Source: Apostichopus parvimensis (taxonomy: Eukaryota; Echinodermata; Holothuroidea; Aspidochirotida; Stichopodidae). Taken from it: DNA of 39,663 nt. Under the pieces are notes generated by a model that saw nothing but the letters and a program-made list of their open reading frames with translations, made no database searches and had not been told where the DNA came from. A program made the translations under genes and the position numbers. Numbering within the stretch: the stretch's first letter is position 1; each line of letters opens with the position of its first letter. Below are positions 1 through 21,414 of the stretch, piece after piece. The stretch is taken from positions 16,877 through 56,539 of the forward strand of contig KN886886.1 in NCBI GenBank assembly GCA_000934455.1. The letters run 5' to 3'.

Positions 1-411
1 TAAAATGTTATACAACGCGAACTGAATGCTAATTGTTACCCCACCCCTAGTACCGTAACTCATACAATGAATCTAAAAATAAATTCCGCATGCGATTTGA
101 GAATTGAGCACATTTCCTGTGAATATCATGTAGTGGATCTAAAGGCGTATCATTGCCGGCGGGGGGGGGGGGCGGACGCACCCATCACTTCTTGAGATTG
201 TTCCCATCTGTATGAAAACGCTCGCCCCCAACCCTACGCCCACCCTTCTAATCGCTTCCCGATGAGTTACAAAACCAGACCCATCGTATACAAGTCTACT
301 TGGATTATTTTTTTCCCTGATTTTTTTCTGCAGACGCCCATGCATTTCCCCAAACTAAATTTCTAAGCCACGAGATCTAACCCTTCAGGAGGTATGGGAG
401 CATCATTGGGT

Positions 412-1090
412 CTGGGAAATGTTGTTTCCGGCGATCTGGGAGGAGTATTTGCCAAAAATTTCGTGTACGCTACGCGCGAATCCATGGTCGCGCTCCGCTT
501 AGATAGTACCAGAGAACAGACACGCGTCCCCACCATTATCCAAGACTGATCCGCGCCCATTCACCAATATGTTAACTGTGTCTGAAATTTCGAAATTTCC
601 CTGACAAACATTCCTAAACATTGAGGGTTTTCTGTATTGGCCGTCCATAGATGAAATTTTGTGCAGCATTATGGGTATGTTTTGAAGCGAATTGATTTTA
701 CGAGAAGTGTGAATTTTTAAATTCTGAACGAATAATGGGCTTAAAACCTTGAAAGGTGGGGCTGACGGGTATTGTGGGCTGCGACGTAGAATCACCTACA
801 AAAGCAATGATCCACAGGAGATGCGGTAAGGTCGAACATGATGTGTGACTGGTGACAATCTTCAAAAAGGTTACGGATGGAGAAAAAAAAATATTTGAAA
901 AATACTTGGGTACTCAGGCAATAGTGAACATCTAGTTGGTCATTTTCAAGCCCGAGATGTGCCATTTCCGGTGATCTGGGGGGTGTCAAAACCAGAAATG
1001 TTCTTGTACGCTGCGCGCCAACCAATGGTGGCGCTCCGCTTAGATAGTAATTCGCGCCCCCCGGGTTATGATCCTGGATACGCCCCTGAT
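412..1090. repeat. Two dispersed copies of a degenerate repeat in direct orientation
   Basis: Copies lie at about 412-560 and 957-1090, offset by about 541 bases. Both contain TTCCGG[CT]GATCTGGG, then TTGTACGCTGCGCGC-like sequence, and then an identical GCGCTCCGCTTAGATAGTA (490-508 and 1031-1049), followed by a C-rich end with CGCGCC. This resembles the conserved end of a transposon family. The family is not identified. Confidence 0.6.
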
Positions 1091-1699
1091 ATCCATAATT
1101 TTAATTATAGTTGTGTTGTAAAATTTTGCCAGTGAATAAGACTTTGTTTGAATGTATAGATTTTTGATGTGGTGGGGGAGGGGGAGGAGGTATAGAACCT
1201 TCCCCACTCCCAATGGCTACGGTTAGTTTATATGGTAACGATATCAATACATATACACGTGGGTAGATACACGCATGTATATCATATATCCGTATTAATT
1301 GACCACAGTGGAGATTATATGTCATAATTTTTACGACAGTGAAGCTGTACATGATGCACGGAAGTTTGTCTAAATTATGAACCACTGGTGCAAAGTGAAC
1401 TTCAAGTGTTCAGACAAATCTCTTCATCTGCTTAGCGGTGAGAAGCCGATCACACCGTGCTATAAAAACAAGTAGTCTTTCGAGTATCATAAAATATATC
1501 ATGGCTATTTATTCTTCTTTTGCCAATGTGTTTGGTCCCTGCAAATGTATGAGTGACCTCGGGCCCTCCCCTTCCCGTCTGACTACGCAACTGCTTTCGT
1601 CCACTCTGCCGTCGATTTACAAGTGCGCTTTTCTCATGATGAAAAGTTTTCTCAAACGCTGCTCGTTTTAGCTAATATCGTATTAAAAACGATATAGCG

Positions 1700-1754
1700 C
1701 CGCCATTCTCCGAGGTTCGTCCTTTTCGCTTTGCCTTTATCACAGAAGGACACC
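1700..1754 (+). promoter_or_regulatory. RPS28: RPS28 5' leader with a pyrimidine-rich (TOP-like) stretch
   Basis: The bases before the RPS28 start include CGTCCTTTTCGCTTTGCC (about 1719-1736). Ribosomal protein mRNAs usually begin at a C within such a 5' terminal oligopyrimidine tract, which puts their translation under mTOR/LARP1 control. The start site itself cannot be read from sequence. The initiation context GACACCATGG is a near-perfect Kozak match. Confidence 0.45.
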
Positions 1755-4189
<2,435 letters not shown>

Positions 4190-4839
4190 GTGAGCATACA
4201 CTTTAAAACAATTGAACAAATTTGATACATTTTGTGGTACAAGTTTTCAAAATGTCCCCAATTCAAGTTGCTGCACGGTGGTTGATTACTGCTTGTACTG
4301 TGTCTCCATTATTCGTGTGTCTTCCATTTTGCTACTGCTGGGTGGTTATACTCAAGCTGTTTGTCAGCAAAGTATTTGCACAGTGACTATTATGTACCAT
4401 CAAATGCTTGGTGAACATTGATGCAGACTGGTGATAGGGCAGTGTCAGACCTTGAATTTTACAAGTTTAGCCAGTTGCTCTAAATGCCAGTGGATAAAAT
4501 ATCTACTGGCTAAAAAAAAATTCCCATTTGCATTAAACTTGCATTAATATGAAATCAACAATCTTTCACTGGCAGAAAAATGCAAATGCCTTTTTCATTT
4601 TACTGGCAAACAGTGAAATCCACCTGGTATTAAGCCAGTAAATAGCCCTAATGAGGCCCAAGTATACCCATTAATACAACTAAAGGTCTGTACTTCTGCG
4701 TAGAAATGAACTGTAGTCCAACAACGATATTCTTTAAGAATCCTAGAGCTTTTATTTTATTAATTGTAGCGTAAAATACTCTGTTTTATTTCGTCTGGTG
4801 TTAAGTTTTATACTGTCGTTTTGTTTTATTTGTTGACAG
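4190..4839 (+). other. RPS28 3' UTR intron
   Basis: The intron is bounded by GTGAGC and a pyrimidine-rich TTTTATTTGTTGACAG. It contains simple A/T-rich sequence and a CACTGGCA/TGCCAGTG-like inverted motif (about 4440-4650). No RNA gene is apparent. Confidence 0.65.
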
Positions 4840-4985
4840 GATTTTGAAGTATGGTTGGGTCAGAAGACTGGCATGTCTGAAATGGAATCAGAACGCGAAG
4901 ACAGAGGGCACACTCATTGACTTTACATGATTGCTAATTAAGATGGTTTGAAATTGTTAATAAACCTCTCAATACTTCATAAACA
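4840..4985 (+). other. RPS28: RPS28 terminal non-coding exon
   Basis: The sequence after TTGACAG runs to an AATAAA at 4959-4964. The expected cleavage site is about 15-25 bases later. The piece does not extend eS28, which has already stopped, so it is 3' UTR. The 3' boundary is estimated. Confidence 0.7.
4959..4964 (+). terminator. RPS28: Polyadenylation signal of RPS28
   Basis: Canonical AATAAA, about 120 bases into the last exon and followed by a T-rich stretch (TTGTTCCTGTTCCTTTAT), fits the 3' end of the ribosomal protein transcript. Confidence 0.75.
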
Positions 4986-5057
4986 TTGTTCCTGTTCCTT
5001 TATATGGTCGAAGATTTCACTTTATTTAAACCATTAGAGTTAAATCACTTTTCAAAT

Positions 5058-5267
5058 TTGTACGACTTCTGGAATTTTAGTGAAAGTTCAGTTTTTTAGA
5101 AATTGCTTCTGTGATACTACCTTGCTATATGCTAGCAGCTTAGAGACAGTGTAGATATCAAGTCACCATTAGACTGTCAGTTTTAAAGTACATGTCTTCA
5201 CAGTCTTTCTTGATTAGAGCCTTTACACTTTGGCTTCAGTGGTGGCTTTGTGAGGGCTCAAATCAAG
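5058..5267 (+). repeat. Left arm of a ~210-bp inverted repeat
   Basis: The arm starts TTGTACGACTTCTGGAATTT and ends GAGGGCTCAAATCAAG. Its reverse complement recurs at 8260-8472 with roughly 95% identity by eye. Arms this long, about 3 kb apart, suggest a foldback-type or non-autonomous DNA transposon, or two opposed copies of one repeat. Confidence 0.85.
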
Positions 5268-5384
5268 CAGGCATGCCTCCCCCCCCCTTTTTTGGTTTTG
5301 ATGATGATCGTAACCTATGCATTCATGATGGCGTGTGTATGCGTGTGTGTGTGTGTGTGAGTGCATTTGTGACGCCCAGCGTGT

Positions 5385-5805
5385 AAACATATCTCAAGAA
5401 GGGAAGGTCAGACCAAATTCATATTTGATGTGTAGAAGTACCACATTAATTACAGGAAGCTTATTGTTTTTGGTAGTCAAATGTCATTTGGGGTCACCAG
5501 GGGTCATAGTGTGAAAACCTTGTAAACACGATATCTCAAGAAGAAAAGCTTGGGAGGACCTCATATTTAGTGTGTAGAAGTACCATATTGAGTAAAAGAA
5601 GCCTACTGTTTTTGGTGGTCAAAGGTCATTTGGGGTCACCAGGGGTCAAATTGTGAAAACCTTGTAAACATGATATCTCAAGATGGGATGCTTGGGCCGA
5701 CCTCTTATTTAGTGTGTAGAAGTACCACATTGAGATAAAGAAGCCTATTGTTTTTGGTGGAGGGCATTTGAGGTCAAATCGTTAAACCCTTGTAAACATG
5801 TACTA
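5385..5805 (+). repeat. Three-copy tandem array, 142-bp unit
   Basis: The phrase TGTAGAAGTACCA recurs at about 5431, 5573 and 5715, an exact 142-bp period. Each unit also has ATATCTCAAGA, GTTTTTGGTGGTCAAAGGTC and GGGGTCACCAGGGGTCA. The third copy is truncated. The unit lies just inside the left arm of the inverted repeat. Confidence 0.9.
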
Positions 5806-8184
5806 TACATAATGTTAGATTCATGAAGAAAACTGCTTGTGTTACATCATCGAAACCACAATACATTTTTGCATTCTGGTTTATTTTTGCAATTCTGTGA
5901 AACCTTCCCAATTACTAAAAACAAAGCAACCTTGCAATTAATCAAATTAAGAATAATATCCATTCAGCTGTTTTAACCAAATGCAAGTTAATTAATGAGG
6001 AACTAATGAGTCTATTCCAGCCTTACAGGTACGTCACGCTTTGCACTTACAAATAACATGCTAAAAGCAAGATGGAAAAGTTGGGACGGTGTCTTCATTA
6101 TTGAAATAAAGTGATGGTTATGCAATTTCAATCCCCTCCCCCTGTCATGCTTATCCCATACCTGACTGTGTGAGGCTTAACAGCCCATCCCTATGTTAGT
6201 TGACATGGATAAATGGTTGATAGCGTTAAACCCCCTTTCGTACAATGTGTTTGCAATTTCTTAATAGGATTTGGGAGAAACAACCCCTCCGCGGAGCTGG
6301 CTATTGTACACATCTCAAGCAAACCAATAAAGAAGTTTCCCTCTCGCAATAGTTTATCTACTTATTTGACAACATCACAATGAAACTCCAGTTATCTCAG
6401 ATATTGCTGGCTACATGTTATCAATGATGAGTGAGGCAAAGTCTGTTATCATTCAGGATAGCTAAATCAATTTAAATGTTGAAACCAAAATGGGATGAGA
6501 ATTAAAAAAAGAAAAGAAAAGGTCACAGATTAGAAACATTGCAAAGGGGACAAAACCAGCTGGAGGAGATTAAAAAGAGAGGCTGATTTCACACAGGAGG
6601 GGAAGGAGAGGTGACCCAAATCTGCAAAACCACCCTCCCAAGAAGCACACTGTTCCCACTATTGCCCTCCTCTGTGGCCGGGCTGTTCCCCAAATGGTTA
6701 ACGATACCACTGGAATTTCACTCCCAAACCCTCTACCTGATGGGCTACTACTGCAAAGGTTATACAGGATCAGCACTTAACAGGACAAGAGGCTTGATAT
6801 GAAAGAAAGCAAACAACTTGATGTACTGTAATGAATTTATTGTCCATGTTTAACATGTTATTGAATGATATATTTATAGACTACTATGAATGCAAATATC
6901 ACTAATAGTTAGAAAAAGATTACTTGCTGTTTGGCCCTCAATACTGAATTGGCTATTTCAGTCTCAAGCTCAACTTAAGCAATGGTCACTGCTCTAGACT
7001 CCAGACATATCCATTATGGAGATGTACTACCAAATTAGATGACAGTGATAGAGGGACCTTGACTATTTAATTTTACCAACTGATAGTCATTCCCAAGTAT
7101 GAATTTCATCAAAGTTAGAGCCTGGACATGCAAAACCAAACAAATTGATCCATTATCAACCCCAGTCTGTACACCTACAGTGAGACTGTAACCATATGGT
7201 TATGGCTGTGTAAACCACAAGCAAAGTATAACAAATTCCTTCAAAGGGAAGGGATGCTGCACGGGTGACAAAGTATGTCAACGTTACTAAACAGGATATT
7301 GTTGGTGAGAAGTGATATATCAAGTCAAATAATAAAGGAAGATTTTTGAAATAGTTAAAGTGAACTCAGTCAAACGAAGTAATATAAAACATTTTCTACA
7401 AAAAGAAAAAAAAGAAAAATAAAAGAAGGCAAAACGAGAAACACTAAATGCAGTAAATGCAGAATGTCCAGACCAAATATGAATTCAACTAACTAAAATT
7501 ACCTGGGGGTGGAGGGGGGCGAGTCGGTTGGTTGTTACATTTTTGGTAAATCAATCACCTGACCTGACAAATGTGAGCTTTTAAATTGAGTATTTCATTA
7601 ATCTTTCCAGTTGCATATTCAATCATTCATCACTTTCCGTCAAATTGACCCATAGAATGCTAGAATTACCCCCTCGCCCTCCCAAAAAGAAAACAAATTT
7701 GTGCAATCTGCTACTAATGTAAGTGCTATAAGTGACAACATTGATTGTTATAAGCTTAGGTACATGTACTGGGGAGAAATATGGTATACCTTGGCTATAC
7801 ATGTATTAATGTTTCACTGAATTAGTATTTAATCCTCATGTTACCAGTCTAATGCAATATATCTGCATCTTTATATTCAAATACATGCATGTATTTACAT
7901 GGCAAGAGAAGCTACATGATGAACCCAACCAGCTGCTTAAATAATGCAACATTGTAATGCAATTCATAGCTAATTAGCTATTACAGCATCGCTACCTTCA
8001 ACACATCTCACTTGATTTTGGGCCTCATATCTGGTTGCCATATTCTTTAACTGTTTGAATGGAACCACTTCCGATCTTCCACACATAGCAACAATGATGC
8101 TGGGTGTTATTATTATTAAACTTGGTGAAATTAAAACATGATCTGTTTTTAATCATTTACTTCATATGTTTGTGCATTAATGGA

Positions 8185-8202
8185 GGGGGGGGGGGGGGGG
8201 GG
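8185..8202 (+). repeat. Poly-G run (18 G)
   Basis: An uninterrupted run of G after ATGGA. Similar runs occur at 18647-18662 (G), 13570-13585 (C) and 14105-14116 (G-rich). Such runs are error-prone in sequencing. Confidence 0.9.
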
Positions 8203-8259
8203 TGCAGAAACGCCCGTAACAAAATTGGGGAACACCACTCTCCTCACCTAAACTGATGA

Positions 8260-8472
8260 CTTGATTTGAGCCCTCACAAAGCCACCACTGAAGCCAAAGT
8301 GTGAAGGCTCTAATCAAGAAAGACTGTGAAGACATGTACTTTAAAGCTGACCATCTAATGGTGACTTGATATCTACATTGTCTCTAAGCTGCTAGCATAT
8401 AGCAAGGTAGTGTCACTGAAGCAATTACTAAAAAAAAAATGAACTTTCACTAAAATTCCAGAAGTCGTACAA
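8260..8472 (-). repeat. Right arm of the ~210-bp inverted repeat
   Basis: Reverse complement of 5058-5267. It differs by a few substitutions and a longer A-tract (AAAAAAAAAATGAACTTTCA against TGAAAGTTCAGTTTTTTAG). Similarity stops abruptly at 8472 and 8260. Confidence 0.85.
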
Positions 8473-9553
8473 TCGCAAGATTATTTGAATACTTTGTAAT
8501 GGATCGACTTCCGTCATGTCTAATATGGTCTTGGAAAATTTTGTTACAGAGAGCAAATTTTTCTTAAGACAGAGAACAAGAAAAGGTTTACTCAAAAAAA
8601 CAGTCAAAAAGTACAAAATTTCTTAGTACATGATTGAAAACTTGGAGAAACACAAGAACTTGATTATGAAAAAAGCTATCACTTAAGAGGTAGAAAACAG
8701 TGTCAACGAACTTTGCTTAATGAATATTCATTGCCTGGGACAATACACACCAGCCCCGGAAGGGACAACTTTCTAATGCTACTACCCACCCTGTATGGGT
8801 ATTTCAGGTCACCTTTCAATCGACAATATGAACAGTTCGAAACTTTTCCAATGGAAACAGGATATTCACACACTGCTCACCAGTGTTTCCGCTAAGCCGC
8901 TATGACGCGATTTTGACGCAATGGCTTGCCGATTTGACGCACTGGCATTCAGAGAGAGAGAGAGAAAAAAGAGGGTTTCATTTTCTCCTGAATTTTATAC
9001 AGTGTGAATATGAAAAAAAAAACGTTTCAAAAGGCATGGTGTTCAGAACTTCAACTTGAAGTGAAGAAATTATTACTGTAAATTGTTTCCAATTTATCGT
9101 CAGAAATGTTAAATTAGTGATCGTAAACTTTACCGTAGCTTTTTTTTTCTATACAGTCACGCAGATTTAGCTCGATTGCTGTAAAGCTAAATCATATAAC
9201 GTAACGTGCATGTGAACTGATGCATTGCCTACACTACGATGGTTCGCACTACCAGTGTACTAAATATAATATCTGTAGCAGTGCTCACAATGTCAAAACA
9301 AATGCTTTTAAGCGTGACCATAATGTAAACAGAGCAACATTAAGACCTTTGACCCTGATCAGAAGAGTGTTGGCATCCTTTGAAAGATGTGGTAGATGCT
9401 CAGCAGAGCAAATACGTGACGGAGACAAATAAGATCGAGAAAAAAAGCAGGGAAAAAACCAAATTGATGAGAAACCCTTGATGAGGTTGAAAGATGAAAG
9501 GAATTTCTAATAAGTCACATGTTGACCATTTCGGTATAGCTAGTAGTGATAGG

Positions 9554-18293
<8,740 letters not shown>

Positions 18294-19553
18294 GACAAGT
18301 ACGCGACACCTCGTAGTCGTAGAGTCTTACTCTTACTTCAGGCCTGGGTCGGTTCGCACCACTACGTGTAAAACTACCGGTGAACACACTAATCAAATAT
18401 AATCAACGTTACGGGGGTTGTATTATAATACACCTTTTGAAGATGTTTATATGCCTATGGTTTGTATGTGACATATATTGCGATAATATAGACCTGTATA
18501 TTTAACACTTATTCCTGCTTGGATCAAATCCTATAAACATTCTTCAATGGACACCCACACATGACATCGCCATTGTCAAAAAGAAAATGAAAGGAGAGAG
18601 ATAGAGGTGGAGAAGAAAAAGCGGTAAGAGAAAAAAAAAGTTGTTCGGGGGGGGGGGGGGGGAGGGGTTGATACCAAAATTCCTTGAGCTTTTGTCCATG
18701 CACTGTGAAGTCAGAAGCAAACAAGAGCACTAACGGCAGTGGTGTTCGTAGGAATTGCTATCAAAAAGTGGGGAATTGAGGGGGAGGGGTGGTCCAGAGC
18801 GATGGGACATCATGCAAAACTTCAACATTTTATCTTATCGTTTTTCAGAGTTTTGAATTTTTTCTCTCGATAGTCCTACACTTTTCTTGATTTCGTTTTC
18901 ATACACAATTTTCTTTCGAGATATGCAGGTTTTATTTTAAAACTTTCAATTTATGCGTCAATATTCTCAAACTTCTGAATTTTCCCCGGTAATTTAATTA
19001 GGATTAGGGTGGGTAATATATATATGTCGATTTCAACGTACGGGCAATTGGGACAAAATTCTAGAAGAACAAGTGTTCTTGTTAAAAGGTGTTCTAATAG
19101 TCACTTGTGTTCATTCTTAATTGTTTCCAGGCAAGTACCCTTCTGAAAGAAATCTAGTGACAAGTAAAATGTACACGCGTTGTACATCTTTCCACTGATG
19201 TTTTCTTCACTGGGTTGTCTTTTGTACAAAGAAATACGCCTATAACCACAAGTTCTTGCGTCACTGAGGTGAAAATAAGTTATGGCAAGGTACGTTGGGA
19301 CTCTCGGTACACATAAGCTATCCGGCAAAAGAGAAATTTTTATCATCATTATACGACCCCGACTTGTCAACTATATAGAGGTTTCAAGTGCCACCACCAT
19401 GGCAAATTTGTTATCGATTGTTAAGATAAAATTCTCAACACAATAATTTGATTTGATCATTGACTGACCGAATAGATAGATTAGTTGCAAAAAAGCGAAC
19501 ATTCGGTAAAGTAATATTTTCTTGAGGTCACTCTGCCACAGGGTCTCTACTTT

Positions 19554-20419
19554 GGGTGTTACTAAAACGAATGACAATTGCGTTACACATAACGAATGAC
19601 AATATGTTGTACACACTAAAAAATTGCGTTGACTAAAACGAATGACAGTTCAGACATTTGCTTCAACCGGATATCACAGTTCAGACTTCGTGGGTATATT
19701 AAAGCCACGCAAACCGAGTGGACGCAAAGTGCGTGGCTTACAGATCTAGTAAAGTACGGACAAGATGCAAACGCACCTTATAGTAAGCGAAATTGTAAGT
19801 CTAATTTTAAAAAGTAAATTTAACATCATTTTTCCGATATTAATTGTTAGAAACTAACAATACTATTATCTTGAAACGGCTGAAAATTTCAGGAAGAGTC
19901 CTTATATTGGACATTTCTATGAAGAAAAAAAATGAATTTTTTTTAGGGGGGGGGGGTCGCAAAAGGGACTGGAAAAGGAGAAAATTTGCGCCCGTTATGG
20001 AGCTACTCTGTAACAGTGGCGTAGGGAAGGGGGGGGGGCATCTTTCTATATAAATCTACAGAGTTAAATGTCAAAAGCACAGCACTCAAGCGCATTCTCA
20101 CACAAAAACTTTCCCTGTGGTTTCTATCTATAAATTACACCAAAACCCTGCAACCATGTAACATGCGATTTTCCACAAATCATTTTTGCGCAGAAAACCA
20201 ATAACCGCATTTTCTCCACTCCGTTAATCATTCTATCTCCACTCACCACCGTCCTTCGTCGTCCTTCGTTGTCATTCGCTGTCATTCGCTGTCATTCGCT
20301 GTCATTCACTGTCATTCGCTGTCATTCGCTGTCATTCGCTGTCATTCGCGAATGATAATTAACCCTGTACAAAGTCAATTGTCATTCGGTCATTCGCTGC
20401 CATTCGTTTTAGTTTGTCC
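19554..20419. mobile_element. Non-autonomous DNA transposon with 9-bp target duplication
   Basis: The direct repeat CTCTACTTT lies immediately outside both ends (19545-19553 and 20420-20428). The left end GGGTGTTACTAAAACGAATG pairs with the reverse complement of the right end, GGACAAACTAAAACGAATGG. CGAATGACA recurs sub-terminally on the left (19568, 19593, 19639), and its reverse complement makes a dense array on the right. A 9-bp duplication is typical of Mutator-like elements, but the superfamily is an inference. There is no transposase frame. Confidence 0.72.
20271..20350 (-). repeat. 10-bp minisatellite GTCATTCGCT
   Basis: About eight head-to-tail units of GTCATTCGCT (one with CACT), preceded by diverged GTCCTTCGTC units. 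The unit is the reverse complement of the CGAATGAC motif in the element's ends, so it looks like an amplified sub-terminal repeat. Confidence 0.92.
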
Positions 20420-21243
20420 CTCTACTTTCGACAACCACCCCACCCCACCAAACGATCCACCCTTGAAATCATGTGCACGGCATGTACTATATTGAAGTGA
20501 CTTCTAAATCCCTGTTTGTCTCAAGTAAAGGTTATTCCCACACCGCTCATCACCAACTGCTAACACTTTTAGCATTTTCCTCAAAATATTTTATTATCGA
20601 AATTTGATTAACCAGTAGGCTAATCATCATTTTGTTCTTCACAACAAAGATGACGAAGGAATTCATCAAGTTATTGTCTTCCAATATAGCCATTTTACAT
20701 GGCAATGATATGGTCACCTGACTTAAACATATTGGCATAAACGACTGTAATGTAAACTCTGTGGTCGCGGAGAACTTCGTAAGTCAGAAATTCACGAAAA
20801 GTAAAATATTGCGGCAGCCGTTTATTTTGTATTCTGGTCAGAATGAAAATGACCACATAAGTGGAGCTTATTGAAATTGCCTGAGGGTTGTGAAATATTG
20901 ATAAGATATTTTACCAAGGAAAGTGAAAGTTTCGTTGGCTTGGCTACCACGGACGCTATTGCATTCCTGACAATCTTGCTGGTCCGTGCACTCCGTCTAT
21001 TACAGTAATAGCACACTAGTGTTAGGCTACTGCCACACTACATCGGAAAAGTAACTTCGCCAGGCTACCTGTGTTAGCGTAGCCTAACGTTAGTTTTTGA
21101 GAAATAACTGAAATTTAAATATTGGCATTACCTAATTATAACTGTTTCGTCGGCTGAATAACATATAAAAAATTGACGCTTTGCGTGTAGAGTATCATTG
21201 TTTAGAGGGTACGTCAGTGCTTAGCTATGTGCTAACTGTGCAA

Positions 21244-21363
21244 ATGAGGTTCAAATTTCTTTCCAAATCCAAGACCCTGATGCAAGGTGGGACACCAGAA
21301 TTTACTTCAAGACAGAAGAACCAACCAACACCATGGAAATCTGGCCAATGCACACCACTTTAA
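21244..21363 (+). promoter_or_regulatory. Possible upstream ORF overlapping the EGF-gene start
   Basis: An ATG at 21244 opens a 39-codon frame, out of frame with the main start and ending at TAA 21361-21363, thus overlapping the main ATG at 21333. If the transcript starts upstream of 21244, such an arrangement usually lowers main-frame translation. The transcription start is unknown. Confidence 0.35.
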
Positions 21364-21414
21364 TCCTCATCATTTGGCTTATGCAAAGTTTCTCAGACTT
21401 GACTATAGTCTCAG
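21333..21414 (+). CDS. EGF gene exon 1: signal peptide
   Basis: ATG in good context (CAACACCATGG) opens 27 codons: a short N-region (MEIWPMHTT), a hydrophobic core (LILIIWLMQ) and polar residues to TIVS, then a split codon G|GTAGTT. Phase 1 matches exon 2 (S|GQTC). There is no family homology to a signal peptide, so the evidence is hydrophobic pattern, start context and phase; an extra exon in the 3.8-kb intron cannot be excluded. Confidence 0.72.

Larger units (their letters stand above)
1..1754. other. Intergenic DNA left of RPS28, rich in old repeats
   Basis: I see no convincing gene here. The stretch holds a direct repeat (about 412-560 and 957-1090), a short poly-G run near 161-172, and, just before RPS28, the likely promoter and 5' UTR of that gene. 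The small open frames on both strands show no family resemblance and no splice context, so they are left out. Confidence 0.6.
4986..9553. other. Intergenic DNA between the converging RPS28 and CMPK1 genes
   Basis: About 4.6 kb without a supportable coding region. It holds a long inverted-repeat pair (5058-5267 and 8260-8472), a TG repeat (5333-5361), a 142-bp tandem array (5385-5805), an 18-G run (8185-8202) and a GA run near 8950-8964. The 3' UTR of CMPK1 must occupy its right end, but I see no clear minus-strand AATAAA close to the stop codon. Confidence 0.6.
18294..21332. other. Intergenic DNA between the diverging CMPK1 and EGF-repeat genes
   Basis: This must contain both promoters and 5' UTRs. 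The CMPK1 leader is probably within 18294-18400. A poly-G run is at 18647-18662, and an 866-bp transposon-like element is at 19554-20419. No coding sequence was recognised. Confidence 0.65.

Noticed and set aside
4840-4920. Coding function for the open stretch in the RPS28 terminal exon
   Set aside because: The eS28 protein is already complete and terminated at 4163; this stretch has no family similarity.
20271-20350. CRISPR-like array
   Set aside because: 10-bp head-to-tail units without spacers in an animal genome; it is a minisatellite.
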